Of a DNA stretch of 64,000 nucleotides, positions 27,420 to 36,308 are shown one piece after another; positions within the stretch are counted from its first letter, which is position 1; each line of letters begins with the position of its first letter. Under the pieces are notes generated by a model that saw only the letters and a list, made by a program, of their open reading frames with translations, made no database searches and was not told the DNA's origin. Source of the stretch: G963677085 sp963677085 (GTDB taxonomy: Bacteria; Planctomycetota; Planctomycetia; Pirellulales; Thermoguttaceae); the NCBI GenBank assembly GCA_963677085.2, contig CAXXFH010000004.1, positions 1,984,001 to 2,048,000 on the forward strand. Reading direction: 5' to 3'. Both the position numbers and the translations under genes were made by a program.

Positions 27420-28574
27420 TCACCCCGTCAAGTAGGCCTCGTCTGGCTCACTCCAGGAGAGGGCCGTATCTTTCAGGCTGACAGCAAACGTACTGCCCGC
27501 GTCGGGCGTGCTTTCGATGGTCACCTCGCCTTCGTACAAGGCGGCCAGTTTCTTGACGATCGAAAGCCCCAATCCGCTGCCGGGAATGTCACGTGTCTTG
27601 CCATTGCGAATCCGCACAAACTCCTTGAACAGCCGCGATCGTTCCGAATCGCTGATCCCAATGCCCGTGTCGGTCACGGCGATCGAAACCACCGAATCCT
27701 GCTTGGCCAGTCGGATGGTCACCTCGCCGCCTGCCCGATTGTATTTCACGGCATTCGAGAGCAGATTGTTCAGCAGCATCTCGATCTCGCCGCGATCGGC
27801 TGTCATCAACACGTCGTCGTCGCTGTGCAGCACGATTTTGATTTCGCGAGAATCGGCGTCGAGCTTCCAGGTTTCGATCGCCTGCTGGGTGACCTCACGC
27901 ACATCGACCGACGTTAAGTGGCGATTTTTATGTCCCGACTCAATCTGCGTCATGTCGAGCAGATCCTCGATCAGCTTTCGCATTCCCGACACGCGAAACA
28001 GGCTTCGGCTCACATAAAGGGCCAGTCTTTCGGCGTCGGGCTGCTCCTTGATCAGGTGCAGGTAACCCTCAATGGCATTCAACGGCGCCTTCAGTTCGTG
28101 GCCCAGCACGCGAATCAACTCGAAACGCACCTGGCGGCGTTCTTCTTCGAGCTTGCGGGTGCGTTTGGCCAACACCAGTCGGGTGGCCGCTTTGCGGATC
28201 GTAGTTTTCAGCTCCTCGGGCGTAAAAGGCTTCGCCAAAAAGTCGTAGGCTCCGCGCTTAGTGGCCGCCACCGCGTTGGCGATCGAGGCGTAGGCGGTAA
28301 TCATGATCGTGAGCGTCTCGGCCCCCATCTCGGAAAGATGGTCGAGCACGTCCATACCGCTCATGCCGGGCATGCGATGGTCGAGTAGGAGGATGTCGGG
28401 CGGCTGCTTGCGAATCTTCTCGACCGCCTCCTCGCCCGTCTCGGCCTGATCCACCTCGAAACCGACCTCCTCTTCCACGTCGGGTACGTGTACGGTGAAG
28501 TTGCGCATCGCGCGCATCACGCCGTAACGCATGCCGATTTCGTCGTCGGTAACCAGAATCCGAATCGTTTCCAT
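27420..28574 (-). CDS. Hybrid two-component protein: receiver domain followed by histidine kinase
   Basis: A 384-residue cytoplasmic protein. Residues 1-125 are a receiver domain with acidic pair Asp10/Asp11, phospho-acceptor Asp65 (LLLDHRMPG) and Lys115 (AKPFTPEE). A short coiled linker leads to a HisKA domain with His159 (VLGHELKAPLNAIEG) and a HATPase domain with NNLLSNAVKYN, DTGIGIS and GSGLGLSIVKKL. No sensor or membrane domain is present, so its input probably comes through the receiver. It follows the hydrogenase-type sensor kinase and a stand-alone receiver on the same strand, which suggests a phosphorelay. Cognate partners are inferred from position. Confidence 0.9.
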   Translation of the reverse strand: METIRILVTDDEIGMRYGVMRAMRNFTVHVPDVEEEVGFEVDQAETGEEAVEKIRKQPPDILLLDHRMPGMSGMDVLDHLSEMGAETLTIMITAYASIANAVAATKRGAYDFLAKPFTPEELKTTIRKAATRLVLAKRTRKLEEERRQVRFELIRVLGHELKAPLNAIEGYLHLIKEQPDAERLALYVSRSLFRVSGMRKLIEDLLDMTQIESGHKNRHLTSVDVREVTQQAIETWKLDADSREIKIVLHSDDDVLMTADRGEIEMLLNNLLSNAVKYNRAGGEVTIRLAKQDSVVSIAVTDTGIGISDSERSRLFKEFVRIRNGKTRDIPGSGLGLSIVKKLAALYEGEVTIESTPDAGSTFAVSLKDTALSWSEPDEAYLTG

Positions 28575-28641
28575 TGTCCTGCTGATGCGTTAGCAGTTGT
28601 CTGTTTTGTATTATCGAAAAAGGCGAAGCCGCAAGCGGCCT

Positions 28642-29112
28642 CTAGCCCTTTCCCAACAGTCGATCGATCTCGTGCTGCAATTGTTCGAAGCGAATGGGCT
28701 TCGAGAGCAGCACGTCGGCCTTGATCCAACTCTTGGCCCCTTCGCTCGATGTTTCGAAGCCCAAGCCCGTCTCGTTATTGACCGAGCTTACCATGATGAT
28801 CGGCATCGTGGGGTGCTGCTTGCGGATAGCATGCGACAGCGAGAATCCGCCGTCAGCCTGTTCCATCATCAAGTCGACGACCACCAGGTCGGGCGTAACC
28901 TCGGTGAGCACCTTTTCGGCCTCGGTCTCGCCTTCGGCAGCCACGACTTGATAGCCGGCCGCTTCCAGATAGTGGCGCTGTTGAATCAGGAAATCGGGGT
29001 CGTCGTCGACTACAAGGACCGTTGCCCGATTTTTCTCAGCCGACTCCACACTTGTCGCGGCAGACGTCGACTTCTCACAGTTGCACCCGCAATGGCAGCC
29101 AGACTCATTCAT
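28642..29112 (-). CDS. Single-domain response regulator with cysteine-rich N-terminus
   Basis: A 156-residue protein whose receiver domain (about 31-153) has Asp36-38, phospho-acceptor Asp80 (LVVVDLMME) and the conserved lysine in LLSKPIRFEQ. There is no output domain. The N-terminal 12 residues read MNESGCHCGCNC, four cysteines in CxCxCxC spacing, unusual for a receiver protein and possibly able to bind metal or an iron-sulphur cluster. It starts 22 bp after the sensor-hydrogenase kinase gene, so the two are very likely co-transcribed and partners. Confidence 0.88.
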   Translation of the reverse strand: MNESGCHCGCNCEKSTSAATSVESAEKNRATVLVVDDDPDFLIQQRHYLEAAGYQVVAAEGETEAEKVLTEVTPDLVVVDLMMEQADGGFSLSHAIRKQHPTMPIIMVSSVNNETGLGFETSSEGAKSWIKADVLLSKPIRFEQLQHEIDRLLGKG

Positions 29113-29134
29113 GAGAATATTCCTTGTTCTTCCT

Positions 29135-31120
29135 TTATCCTTTTCGCGGAATGGTTACCGTAAACGTGGTTCCCGTGGGGCCGGCGCTCGGATCGGCGTT
29201 CGACTCGACGGAGATACTTCCGCTATGCATTTTGAGGATGCCGTAAATCACCGACAACCCTAACCCGGTCCCTTTACCCAATTTCTTCGTAGTGAAGAAG
29301 GGCTCGAAAATCTTTTTGAGGTTTTCCTTGGAGATTCCCACGCCGCTGTCGGTCACGCGGACTTTCACCTCGTCCTCGTCGCCGGTGGCGGCCAGCGTAA
29401 GTTTTCCGCCCTCGGGCATCGCCGCTATGGCGTTGTTGATCAAGTTGATCAGCACCTGCAAGATCTGATCGGCATCGACCTCCAGGATCGGGTCCTGCAG
29501 ATCGTGCTCGGTATTCACCTCGATCGCATCGAGCATCGCACATGCGTGGATACTCGTTTGGATCAACTCACAGATGTCGGTCTTCCGACGATCCACTTTG
29601 TTCTGCCGGGCGAAGTCGAGCAATCCGCCCACGATCTTTTTGCATCGGTCGGCCTGCTCGACGATCATCCGCAGGTCTTCCCGCAAAGGAACGTCGTCAT
29701 TGCATTCGTCCAGCAACAGATGGGCATACATCAACACAACGCCCAGGGGGTTATTCACCTCGTGCGCAATCCCGGCCGCCAACTGCCCCATACTGGCTAG
29801 TTTCTCCGACTGCACCAGGGCCTCCTGAGCCGTGGCCAGTTCGCGGTGCGAAAACTCCAACTCGCCCAAGGTCGACCGCAGTTGCTCGATGGTATACGGC
29901 AAGCACATCTCGCTCTCGGCCAACCCCTTATAGATGGCCACCGCGTGTTCCCGGCAGGTGTCGTAACCGCAAGCACCGCAGTTCAGTTCGTCTTCGATTT
30001 TGAACTTGCCCATCCGATGCATTATTTCCACGAGCTGCGGATCTTGCGGCGCAGGAACTCGTTGATCGTTGGGGGTGAACTTCCGACTCATGTCGAGTTC
30101 TGCAAACCGTTGCACATCCTGCTGCCATTGGGTCAGATCGAGTTGGTCCATCCGCTGGCTGACAAACTCCCGCACGCGACGACGCCGATTGAACAGCGGC
30201 AACTCACTCGTAATTCCCGCGCCCATGATGCAGCCTTCGCAACACAACGCTTCGAGCAGCTTCGACCCCAGGTCGCCGCTGGCAAACTCGCGAATGGCTT
30301 CGACCACATGGGTACGTCCCTGCGTGGAGACGACTTCGCCGGTCATCAGGTCTTCCTGGATATCGGCCGCTTGCAGCGCACCCCGGGTAAGCGGATACAA
30401 CGCCCCGCTACCACCATGCGGCGGATCGAACTCGCTCGGCTCGACTCCTTCGGGTCCAATCCCCGCATCACCGAACATCTGCCGAAGCTCGATAAACGTG
30501 AGCACGTCGTCGATCTCGCCCGGCAAATGCCGGCTGTCCGACTCCACCTTCTTGGCAATGCACGGTCCGACAAACACCACGCGGGTGTCGTCGCCGTGCA
30601 ACTTATGTATCACTCGGGCGATGGCCACCATCGGCGAAACAATGGGCGCCAACGAGGACACCAACTCCGGATAGTACCGCTCGACAAAACCGACGATGGC
30701 CGGGCAACTCGTCGAGATGCAACGGTGTCCGTCCAACCCGGCCAGCAACGCACGGTAGCGTTGGGCAACCAAGTCGGCTCCGAACGACACCTCCTGGACG
30801 TAGTCGAAGCCCAAGGCCCGAAGCATTCCGACCAGTTGGCGATAGTCGATTTCCGGAAACTCGGCCGGGAAACTCGGCGCCACGCAAACGGCCACTTTGG
30901 CGTCCGAAGCAAGCAACTGTTGAACCACTTCCACCGTGCTACACACCTGCTTGGCCTCTTGCGAGCATACGCGTACGCAGTTGCCACAGCAGATGCACCG
31001 CTCGGCGATGACTTCGGCCTGACCTTCGTTAATACGAATCGCTTTAGCCGGACACTCCCGCACGCATGTGTAGCACATGCGGCAGCGTTCTCGAACGGTG
31101 ATAATGTATTGTCCGCTCAT
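29135..31120 (-). CDS. hydS: Sensory [FeFe]-hydrogenase/histidine kinase fusion (HydS, group C1-like)
   Basis: A 661-residue candidate H2 sensor. Residues 10-60 hold two 4Fe-4S motifs (CRMCYTCVRECP; CICCGNCVRVC). Residues about 75-320 are an [FeFe]-hydrogenase domain with all four H-cluster cysteines: Cys139 (STSCPA), Cys187 (VGPCIAKK), Cys293 and Cys297 (CCEGC). The residue before Cys139 is Ser138, where catalytic enzymes have the proton-relay cysteine. Residues 380-406 are an extra Fe-S motif (CGACGYDTC...C). A HisKA domain with His453 (AGIAHEVNNPLG) and a HATPase domain (GTGLGLSVIYGIL) complete it. No PAS or membrane domain is seen. Histidine-kinase-linked hydrogenases are classed as H2-sensing; the signal is inferred. 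Confidence 0.9.
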   Translation of the reverse strand: MSGQYIITVRERCRMCYTCVRECPAKAIRINEGQAEVIAERCICCGNCVRVCSQEAKQVCSTVEVVQQLLASDAKVAVCVAPSFPAEFPEIDYRQLVGMLRALGFDYVQEVSFGADLVAQRYRALLAGLDGHRCISTSCPAIVGFVERYYPELVSSLAPIVSPMVAIARVIHKLHGDDTRVVFVGPCIAKKVESDSRHLPGEIDDVLTFIELRQMFGDAGIGPEGVEPSEFDPPHGGSGALYPLTRGALQAADIQEDLMTGEVVSTQGRTHVVEAIREFASGDLGSKLLEALCCEGCIMGAGITSELPLFNRRRRVREFVSQRMDQLDLTQWQQDVQRFAELDMSRKFTPNDQRVPAPQDPQLVEIMHRMGKFKIEDELNCGACGYDTCREHAVAIYKGLAESEMCLPYTIEQLRSTLGELEFSHRELATAQEALVQSEKLASMGQLAAGIAHEVNNPLGVVLMYAHLLLDECNDDVPLREDLRMIVEQADRCKKIVGGLLDFARQNKVDRRKTDICELIQTSIHACAMLDAIEVNTEHDLQDPILEVDADQILQVLINLINNAIAAMPEGGKLTLAATGDEDEVKVRVTDSGVGISKENLKKIFEPFFTTKKLGKGTGLGLSVIYGILKMHSGSISVESNADPSAGPTGTTFTVTIPRKG

Positions 31121-31136
31121 ATCAGGGTGGATTCGT

Positions 31137-31162
31137 GGTCGCTGAAGCGAGCACGCCTCGGG
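31137..31162. repeat. Dispersed hairpin family A copy
   Basis: GTGGTCGCTGAAGCGAGCA then CGCCTCG, between hydA and hydS. Just beyond it lies CGCGACCACCGGTCGCGG (about 31213-31230), a separate hairpin type. Confidence 0.8.
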
Positions 31163-31283
31163 AGTAAGTCCCTAATCCCAAGTCATTAACCAATGGCCTT
31201 GCGTTGGTCCCCGCGACCACCGGTCGCGGCTTTGCATGGTGCAAATCCCTCGTCTCTCGTCCCTAACCTCTAGCTTCTAGCCT

Positions 31284-33005
31284 CTACGTCAACACTTCCC
31301 GAACGGCGTATCGCGTGTGCAACAAGTGGTGGCTCCGTTCGCCCAACGGTTCGCCGAGAAATTCCTCGTAGAGACGCTGGACCGCCTTATTGCTGTGCGA
31401 GGTACGAACCGGCTCATCGTGGTCGATCGTGTAGAGTCGTTGCATCCGTGCGCGGACGGCCTCGGGTGAAGCATTAATGGGCTGCCCACCGCCGCTGATG
31501 CAGCCGCCAGGACAGGTCATCACCTCAATGAAGTGTAGGTCCTTTTCGCCTCGGCGAATCTGATCCAACAACTGCCGGGCATTGCCCAGCCCGCTGACCA
31601 CGGCAACCCGAAGCTCGGTGCCGTTAACCGTTACAGCGGCTTCCTTTACACCCTCTAGCCCGCGGACCGCTTCTACCTCCAGCGTACCAAGTTCCTCACC
31701 GGTGACAAGGTAATAGGCCGAACGGATGGCCGCTTCCATAACCCCACCGGTGGCGCCAAACAGTTTGCCTGCAGTGGTCCGCTCGCCGAACGGCGTATCG
31801 GCCGTCTCGGGTTCCAACCGCCGCAGGTCGATCCCCCGGCGGCGAATCAATTCGGCCAGCTCGCGGGTGGTCAATACGGCGTCGATGTCGGGCGTGCCTC
31901 GATTGCCCATCTCCGGCCGTTCGGCCTCAAACTTCTTCGCCGTGCAAGGCATCACGCTCACGCTGTAGATCTTCTCTGGATCCAGCCCCTGTTGTTCAGC
32001 AAAGTAGCTTTTAATAACAGCACCGAGCATCTGCTGCGGACTCTTGCACGTAGAAAGATTCTCCACGAACTCAGGATAGAATGTCTCGACGAATTTAATC
32101 CAGCCGGGCGAACAACTCGTCATCATCGGGAATCGCCCGCCATGCTTCAGGCGGTGCAACAGCTCCGAGCCCTCTTCCATGATCGTCAAGTCGGCCGAAA
32201 AGCCCGTGTCGAACACCCGCTCGAATCCCAACCGCCGGAAAGCCGCAGTCATGGTGCCGTCGACATCGGTTCCCTCGGGCAAGCCAAACTCTTCGCCCAA
32301 GCTCACCGACACGCTGGGAGCATGCTGCACGACGACGTATTTCTCGGGATCGGCCAATGCGGCCAGCACCTCGTCGACCTGACTCGCGGCCGTCAACGCA
32401 CCCGTCGGACACACCACGGTGCATTGCCCACAATTAACACAACTCGATATGTTCAATCCTTCGTCGAAGGCCGCTCCCACCTTGGCCGTCGAACCGCGTC
32501 CGACGAAGTCGATCGCCGAAACCGACTGGATCTCTTCACACACCCGCACGCACTTGCCGCAGAGGATGCACTTGGATGGATCCCGAAGGATCGACGGGCT
32601 CGAAGTATCCAACCGGTGCGGCGATTTCTCGCCGGCGAACCGTCGACGCCGTACGCCCAACTCCTCGGCCAGGCTTTGCAGCTCGCAATTGCCATTGCGG
32701 GCACAATACAGGCAGTCGTCGGGATGGTCGGCCAAAAGCAGTTCGATGATCGTCTTTCGCGCTTCCACGGCTCGTGGAGAATGCGTTTGGACTTTCATGC
32801 CTTCGTAGACAGGAAAGGCACAACTGGGGACCAAATTGCGCTGGCCCTCGACCTCGACCACGCACATGCGACAGGCGCCGCTGGGCGGCAAACCATCGAT
32901 GTGACACAGCGTGGGGATCTTCAGGCCCGCACGCCGCAAAGTGGCAAGCAGCATCTCGTTCTGCTGGGCCTCAACCGGCCGACCGTTGACTTCAATCGTA
33001 ATCAT
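31284..33005 (-). CDS. hydA: NAD-linked [FeFe] hydrogenase, catalytic subunit (HydA/HndD)
   Basis: Reduces protons or oxidises H2 at the H-cluster. The ATG at 33005 (MITIEVNGRP) gives 573 residues. Domains in order: [2Fe-2S] (Cys34, 45, 48, 62); the His-Cys3 4Fe-4S (His94, Cys98, 101, 107); two 4Fe-4S (Cys146-156 and Cys189-199); the H-cluster domain; a small-subunit-like tail from about 515. H-cluster residues are TSC298-S299-PGW, MPC354TAKK, and Cys498/Cys502 in MTCPGGC. By spacing (55, 144, 4 as in Clostridium CpI) Ser299 sits where a cluster-ligand cysteine is expected. With hydB and hydC it forms the trimeric NAD(P)/ferredoxin-dependent type, which is often electron-bifurcating. Confidence 0.93.
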   Translation of the reverse strand: MITIEVNGRPVEAQQNEMLLATLRRAGLKIPTLCHIDGLPPSGACRMCVVEVEGQRNLVPSCAFPVYEGMKVQTHSPRAVEARKTIIELLLADHPDDCLYCARNGNCELQSLAEELGVRRRRFAGEKSPHRLDTSSPSILRDPSKCILCGKCVRVCEEIQSVSAIDFVGRGSTAKVGAAFDEGLNISSCVNCGQCTVVCPTGALTAASQVDEVLAALADPEKYVVVQHAPSVSVSLGEEFGLPEGTDVDGTMTAAFRRLGFERVFDTGFSADLTIMEEGSELLHRLKHGGRFPMMTSCSPGWIKFVETFYPEFVENLSTCKSPQQMLGAVIKSYFAEQQGLDPEKIYSVSVMPCTAKKFEAERPEMGNRGTPDIDAVLTTRELAELIRRRGIDLRRLEPETADTPFGERTTAGKLFGATGGVMEAAIRSAYYLVTGEELGTLEVEAVRGLEGVKEAAVTVNGTELRVAVVSGLGNARQLLDQIRRGEKDLHFIEVMTCPGGCISGGGQPINASPEAVRARMQRLYTIDHDEPVRTSHSNKAVQRLYEEFLGEPLGERSHHLLHTRYAVREVLT

Positions 33006-33137
33006 GGGCTTCTCGGGCCTATGTTGCAGTATCAAAAAAGACGTTTCCAATTCCTCCCCTCTCCCTGTGGGAGAGGGGCCGGGGTGAGGGCACGGGACAG
33101 TTTTTCCAGCCCCTACACCACAAAGCGGCGACACATG

Positions 33138-33162
33138 CGTTCCCACGCAAAGCGTGGGAACG
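33138..33162. repeat. Dispersed hairpin family B (CGTTCCCACGC...GCGTGGGAACG)
   Basis: Perfect arms around a short AAA loop. Relatives lie at 46745-46769, 57148-57172 and 57254-57278. This copy is in the hydB-hydA gap. Confidence 0.85.
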
Positions 33163-33203
33163 AGAACACTCGTTTACTCCTCACTCCCTACTCCAACTCC
33201 CTC

Positions 33204-35222
33204 CTACACCTTCTCCACCGCGTCAAACCGGCAGGCATCCATACAAGCACCGCAGCCGATGCATTTGTCTTCCACGATGTAGTGCGCTTTTTTTGCGGCA
33301 CCCACGATCGCCTCTGCCGGACACTTCTTCGCACACAGCGTGCAACCCTTGCACTTCTCGGTATCGATCCGGTAGGTGATCAACTCGTTGCACGCGCTGG
33401 CCGGACAACGCCGCTCGTAGATATGGGCTTCGTACTCGTCGCGGAACCATCGCAACGTGCTGAGCACGGGATTCGGAGCCGTTTGCCCCAGGCCACACAA
33501 GCTCGTGTCGCGAATCGTCTCGGCCAGTTGCTTCAGATGCAACACGCTATGGAAACGCTCCAGGGCGTCGACCCCCGACTCGTTACGCCGTCCCCGGGTA
33601 ATTCGTTGGAGAATCTCCAGCATGCGCCGGGTGCCCTCGCGACACGGAATACACTTGCCACAGCTTTCCCGCTGGATGAAGTCCATGAAGAACTTGGCCA
33701 CGTCGACCATACAGGTATCTTCGTCCATCACAACCAGGCCGCCGGAGCCCATCATCGCGCCTACGGTCTTCAACGACTCGTAGTCGACGTCAATGTCCAA
33801 GTGCTGTTCGGGAATACACCCGCCCGAAGGTCCGCCAATCTGCACGGCCTTGTAGGCCTTGCCGTTGGGCACCCCACCGCCCGCGTCGAACACGATCTGA
33901 CGCATGGTGGTGCCCATGGCCACTTCGACCAAACCGGTTCGCGAAACTTTGCCCGACAGGGCGAAGACCTTCGTGCCCTTACTCGACTCGGTTCCCAAAC
34001 TGCAAAACCAGTCGGCCCCCTTGTCGACGATTCCCGGCAGGTTGGCCAGGGTTTCGACGTTGTTGATCACCGTCGGCTTGCCGAACAAACCGCTAACGGC
34101 TGGGAACGGCGGCCGAGGACGCGGCATGCCACGTTTGCCCTCGATACTGTGGATCAAGGCCGTCTCTTCTCCGCAGACAAACGCTCCGGCCCCCATCTTG
34201 ATGATCAGTTTCAGGCTGAACGGCGTCCCGAGAATGTTCTCGCCCAACAGCCCATAGGCCTCGGCCTGAGCAATCGCCTGGCGAAGGCGTTCGATCGCCA
34301 ACGGGTATTCGGCCCGAATGTAAACATAGGCCTTGCTGGCCCCAATGGCGTAGGCGGCCAGGGCCATTCCTTCGACCAGCCGGTGCGGATCGCCCTCGAT
34401 CACGGCCCGATCCATGAACGCTCCGGGGTCGCCCTCGTCGGCGTTGCAGATTAGATACTTCTGGTCGGCCGGACGCTGTTGGGCGAACTTCCACTTGCGA
34501 CCCGCCGGAAATCCACCGCCACCACGTCCCCGCAGTCCGCTGGTTTCGACCGTATCACAAACTTCCTCCGGACTCATTCCTTTCAGGGCCTTCGACAAGG
34601 CAGCATAACCACCCTGGGTGATGTACTCGTCGATCTCGGCCGGGTCGATCAATCCACAGTTCTTCAACACCCAACGCGTTTGCGGCGCGAAGAACGGGTG
34701 TTCGTCGATAAAGGGAACGTCGGGCCAGGCCTCCAACCCTTCGTGGCGATGCTGCCCTACGGCCATCTCCACAGGCACGTTGCCGACAAACAGGCTGTCG
34801 AGCAGCGATTCGACCTTGTCTTTGGTGATGCCTTTGAAGGAAACTCGCGTCCGCGAGGGCAACTGGATATCGACCAGTGGTTCCGCCGAGCAGAACCCGA
34901 TGCAGCCGACTTCGACTACTTCGGCGTCGATTTCCTTTTCCTGAAGATACTGTTGGATGGCACTGACCGTGTGGCGAGCCCCAGCCCCCAGCCCACACGT
35001 GCCTGTACCAACAAAGATCGCCGGCCGCACGAGGCGGTCGCGCCGGATTTCGGCGATCCGCTGTTCGAACCGATCGGAATCGTCGGAACCGGTATCCCCA
35101 CGGCCGTCGCCAGACACCCAGTCGAGCAACTCCAGACCACAACCCATCGGCGTGTCTTTCAATCCCACGTTCATTTCGTTCTTCGTCTCTTGTTCGATGA
35201 TTTGCGCGGATTGTGCATGCAT
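33204..35222 (-). CDS. hydB: NAD-linked [FeFe] hydrogenase, flavin/NAD subunit (HydB/HndC, NuoF-like)
   Basis: A 672-residue NuoF-type subunit. The N-terminus carries a thioredoxin-like [2Fe-2S] domain (Cys76, Cys107, Cys111; a fourth ligand is not obvious). The NuoF core follows with the FMN/NAD motifs GLRGRGGGGFPAGRKW and CGEETALIHSIEGKRG, and a 4Fe-4S motif SCGKCIPCREGTRRM. Two C-terminal 4Fe-4S motifs are CKGCTLCAKKCP and CIGCGACMDAC. This long form with extra clusters is the HydB type of trimeric bifurcating hydrogenases and distinguishes it from complex I NuoF. It would be the bifurcation site linking NADH and ferredoxin to HydA. ATG at 35222 follows a G-rich site. Confidence 0.93.
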   Translation of the reverse strand: MHAQSAQIIEQETKNEMNVGLKDTPMGCGLELLDWVSGDGRGDTGSDDSDRFEQRIAEIRRDRLVRPAIFVGTGTCGLGAGARHTVSAIQQYLQEKEIDAEVVEVGCIGFCSAEPLVDIQLPSRTRVSFKGITKDKVESLLDSLFVGNVPVEMAVGQHRHEGLEAWPDVPFIDEHPFFAPQTRWVLKNCGLIDPAEIDEYITQGGYAALSKALKGMSPEEVCDTVETSGLRGRGGGGFPAGRKWKFAQQRPADQKYLICNADEGDPGAFMDRAVIEGDPHRLVEGMALAAYAIGASKAYVYIRAEYPLAIERLRQAIAQAEAYGLLGENILGTPFSLKLIIKMGAGAFVCGEETALIHSIEGKRGMPRPRPPFPAVSGLFGKPTVINNVETLANLPGIVDKGADWFCSLGTESSKGTKVFALSGKVSRTGLVEVAMGTTMRQIVFDAGGGVPNGKAYKAVQIGGPSGGCIPEQHLDIDVDYESLKTVGAMMGSGGLVVMDEDTCMVDVAKFFMDFIQRESCGKCIPCREGTRRMLEILQRITRGRRNESGVDALERFHSVLHLKQLAETIRDTSLCGLGQTAPNPVLSTLRWFRDEYEAHIYERRCPASACNELITYRIDTEKCKGCTLCAKKCPAEAIVGAAKKAHYIVEDKCIGCGACMDACRFDAVEKV

Positions 35223-35274
35223 GTCCCAGCCCTCTCAGCGGCCTATCTCTTTTCTCTACCGAGATTCATCACGG

Positions 35275-35336
35275 GGTGCCACTGGCTGCTTGTCAGCCAG
35301 TGCCGAACACGGGCATACAAGCTGCCCGTGGCACCC
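35275..35336. repeat. Double-hairpin element (family C)
   Basis: GGGTGCC, then hairpin ACTGGCTG-CTTGT-CAGCCAGT, then hairpin CACGGGCA-TACAAGC-TGCCCGTG, then GCACCC. It fills the gap between hydC and hydB. Related copies are at 51210 and 54482. Confidence 0.85.
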
Positions 35337-35378
35337 GACACTCCAAGCCAGCCACTCCAATTCGCTCGCCTCTAGTCC

Positions 35379-35918
35379 CTAGTCTCTAGCTTCCCCGCTC
35401 TTCTCCCGATACTGCTTGACGATCTTGGCGATCATCTGCGTCGTGACTCCCGCATGAAACTCCCCGTTGACACTGATCACCGGAGCCAAACCACAGGCAC
35501 CAATGCAGGCGACCACTTCCAGGCTGAAGAGCCCGTCGCGAGTCGTTTGCCCCGCCTCGACGTTCAGCTCTCGCTTCAGGGCGTCGAGCACTGCGGCCGA
35601 ACCCTTCACGTGGCACGCCGTGCCGCGGCACACCTGAATGTGGAACCGGCCCTGCGGCTGAAAGCGAAACTGGTTGTAGAAGGTGGCCACACCGAAAATC
35701 TTGCTCGTGGGCAAACCCAGCCGCTTGCCGACCTCGACCACCGCCTCACGCGACAGATACCCTTGCCGCTCTTGGATCTCCTGAAGAATGGGAATCAGCG
35801 CGTCCCGCTTGGCCTCGGGATACCGGTCGAAGATCTCGTCGAAAGAGGCTGAAGCCTTGGTCGAAGACGTATCGACCACTTGAACACCGGGCGTATCGGT
35901 TGTCGTACTTGGAGTCAT
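35379..35918 (-). CDS. hydC: NAD-linked [FeFe] hydrogenase, NuoE-like subunit (HydC/HndA)
   Basis: A 179-residue thioredoxin-like [2Fe-2S] protein. The cluster ligands are Cys97, Cys102 (CRGTACHVKG), Cys138 and Cys142 (CIGACGLAP), the pattern of NuoE and HndA. The N-terminal helical part contains QGYLSREAVVEVGKRLGLP, which helps dock onto the NuoF-like subunit. It is the promoter-proximal gene of the minus-strand hydrogenase block, 141 bp downstream of a strong sigma-54 promoter. Confidence 0.94.
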   Translation of the reverse strand: MTPSTTTDTPGVQVVDTSSTKASASFDEIFDRYPEAKRDALIPILQEIQERQGYLSREAVVEVGKRLGLPTSKIFGVATFYNQFRFQPQGRFHIQVCRGTACHVKGSAAVLDALKRELNVEAGQTTRDGLFSLEVVACIGACGLAPVISVNGEFHAGVTTQMIAKIVKQYREKSGEARD

Positions 35919-36058
35919 CGCTTTGGACTACTACGGTTTCTTGAGGGTCGTGAACTCTCGGGACTGGGTCCTGAGACTGCTGAGGTCCTAACATCGCTGA
36001 ATACCGACATTGCTGGACCATAGGGAAATTCCAGGCAGATGCCGTCGCCGGGCTTTGA

Positions 36059-36074
36059 CGCAAAGGGTGTGCCA
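36059..36074 (-). promoter_or_regulatory. Sigma-54 (-24/-12) promoter of the hydrogenase operon
   Basis: On the minus strand the sequence reads TGGCAC-ACCCT-TTGC-G, a full match to TGGCAC-N5-TTGC with GG and GC ten bases apart. Transcription would start near 36048, leaving a leader of about 130 nt before hydC. A sigma-54 activator gene lies about 285 bp upstream. Confidence 0.85.
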
Positions 36075-36285
36075 TTTCGCACAAATGCTACCACCCTCCC
36101 CTCGGGAGCGTGACAACGCGGTCGGGCCGGCCATCGGGTCGCCAGCATCACCCCCTTTTGATTTGCCTGCGGAAATGGCTGAAATGCCCGGACTTCCGCT
36201 CCCCCGATGGTCTCTTTACGCCGTTCGCCCAAACAACCTGCTTGCACAAATTTCCCGTACTGCTGCTTGCGGGAACAGGCTCTTG

Positions 36286-36308
36286 AGTGTACGATTTCTT
36301 TGTACACT
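36286..36308. promoter_or_regulatory. Candidate activator (enhancer) site upstream of the hydrogenase operon
   Basis: A perfect 7-bp inverted repeat AGTGTAC-N9-GTACACT. It is about 212-250 bp upstream of the sigma-54 promoter, a normal enhancer distance, and about 50 bp before the NtrC-type gene, so it could also serve autoregulation. Its words TGTACGATTT and GTACACTG recur at 37926-37970. Confidence 0.55.

Noticed and set aside
31992..34454. 820-codon open frame on the plus strand opposite hydA and hydB
   Set aside because: Antisense shadow of two clearly recognised genes in GC-rich DNA; the product has no family features.
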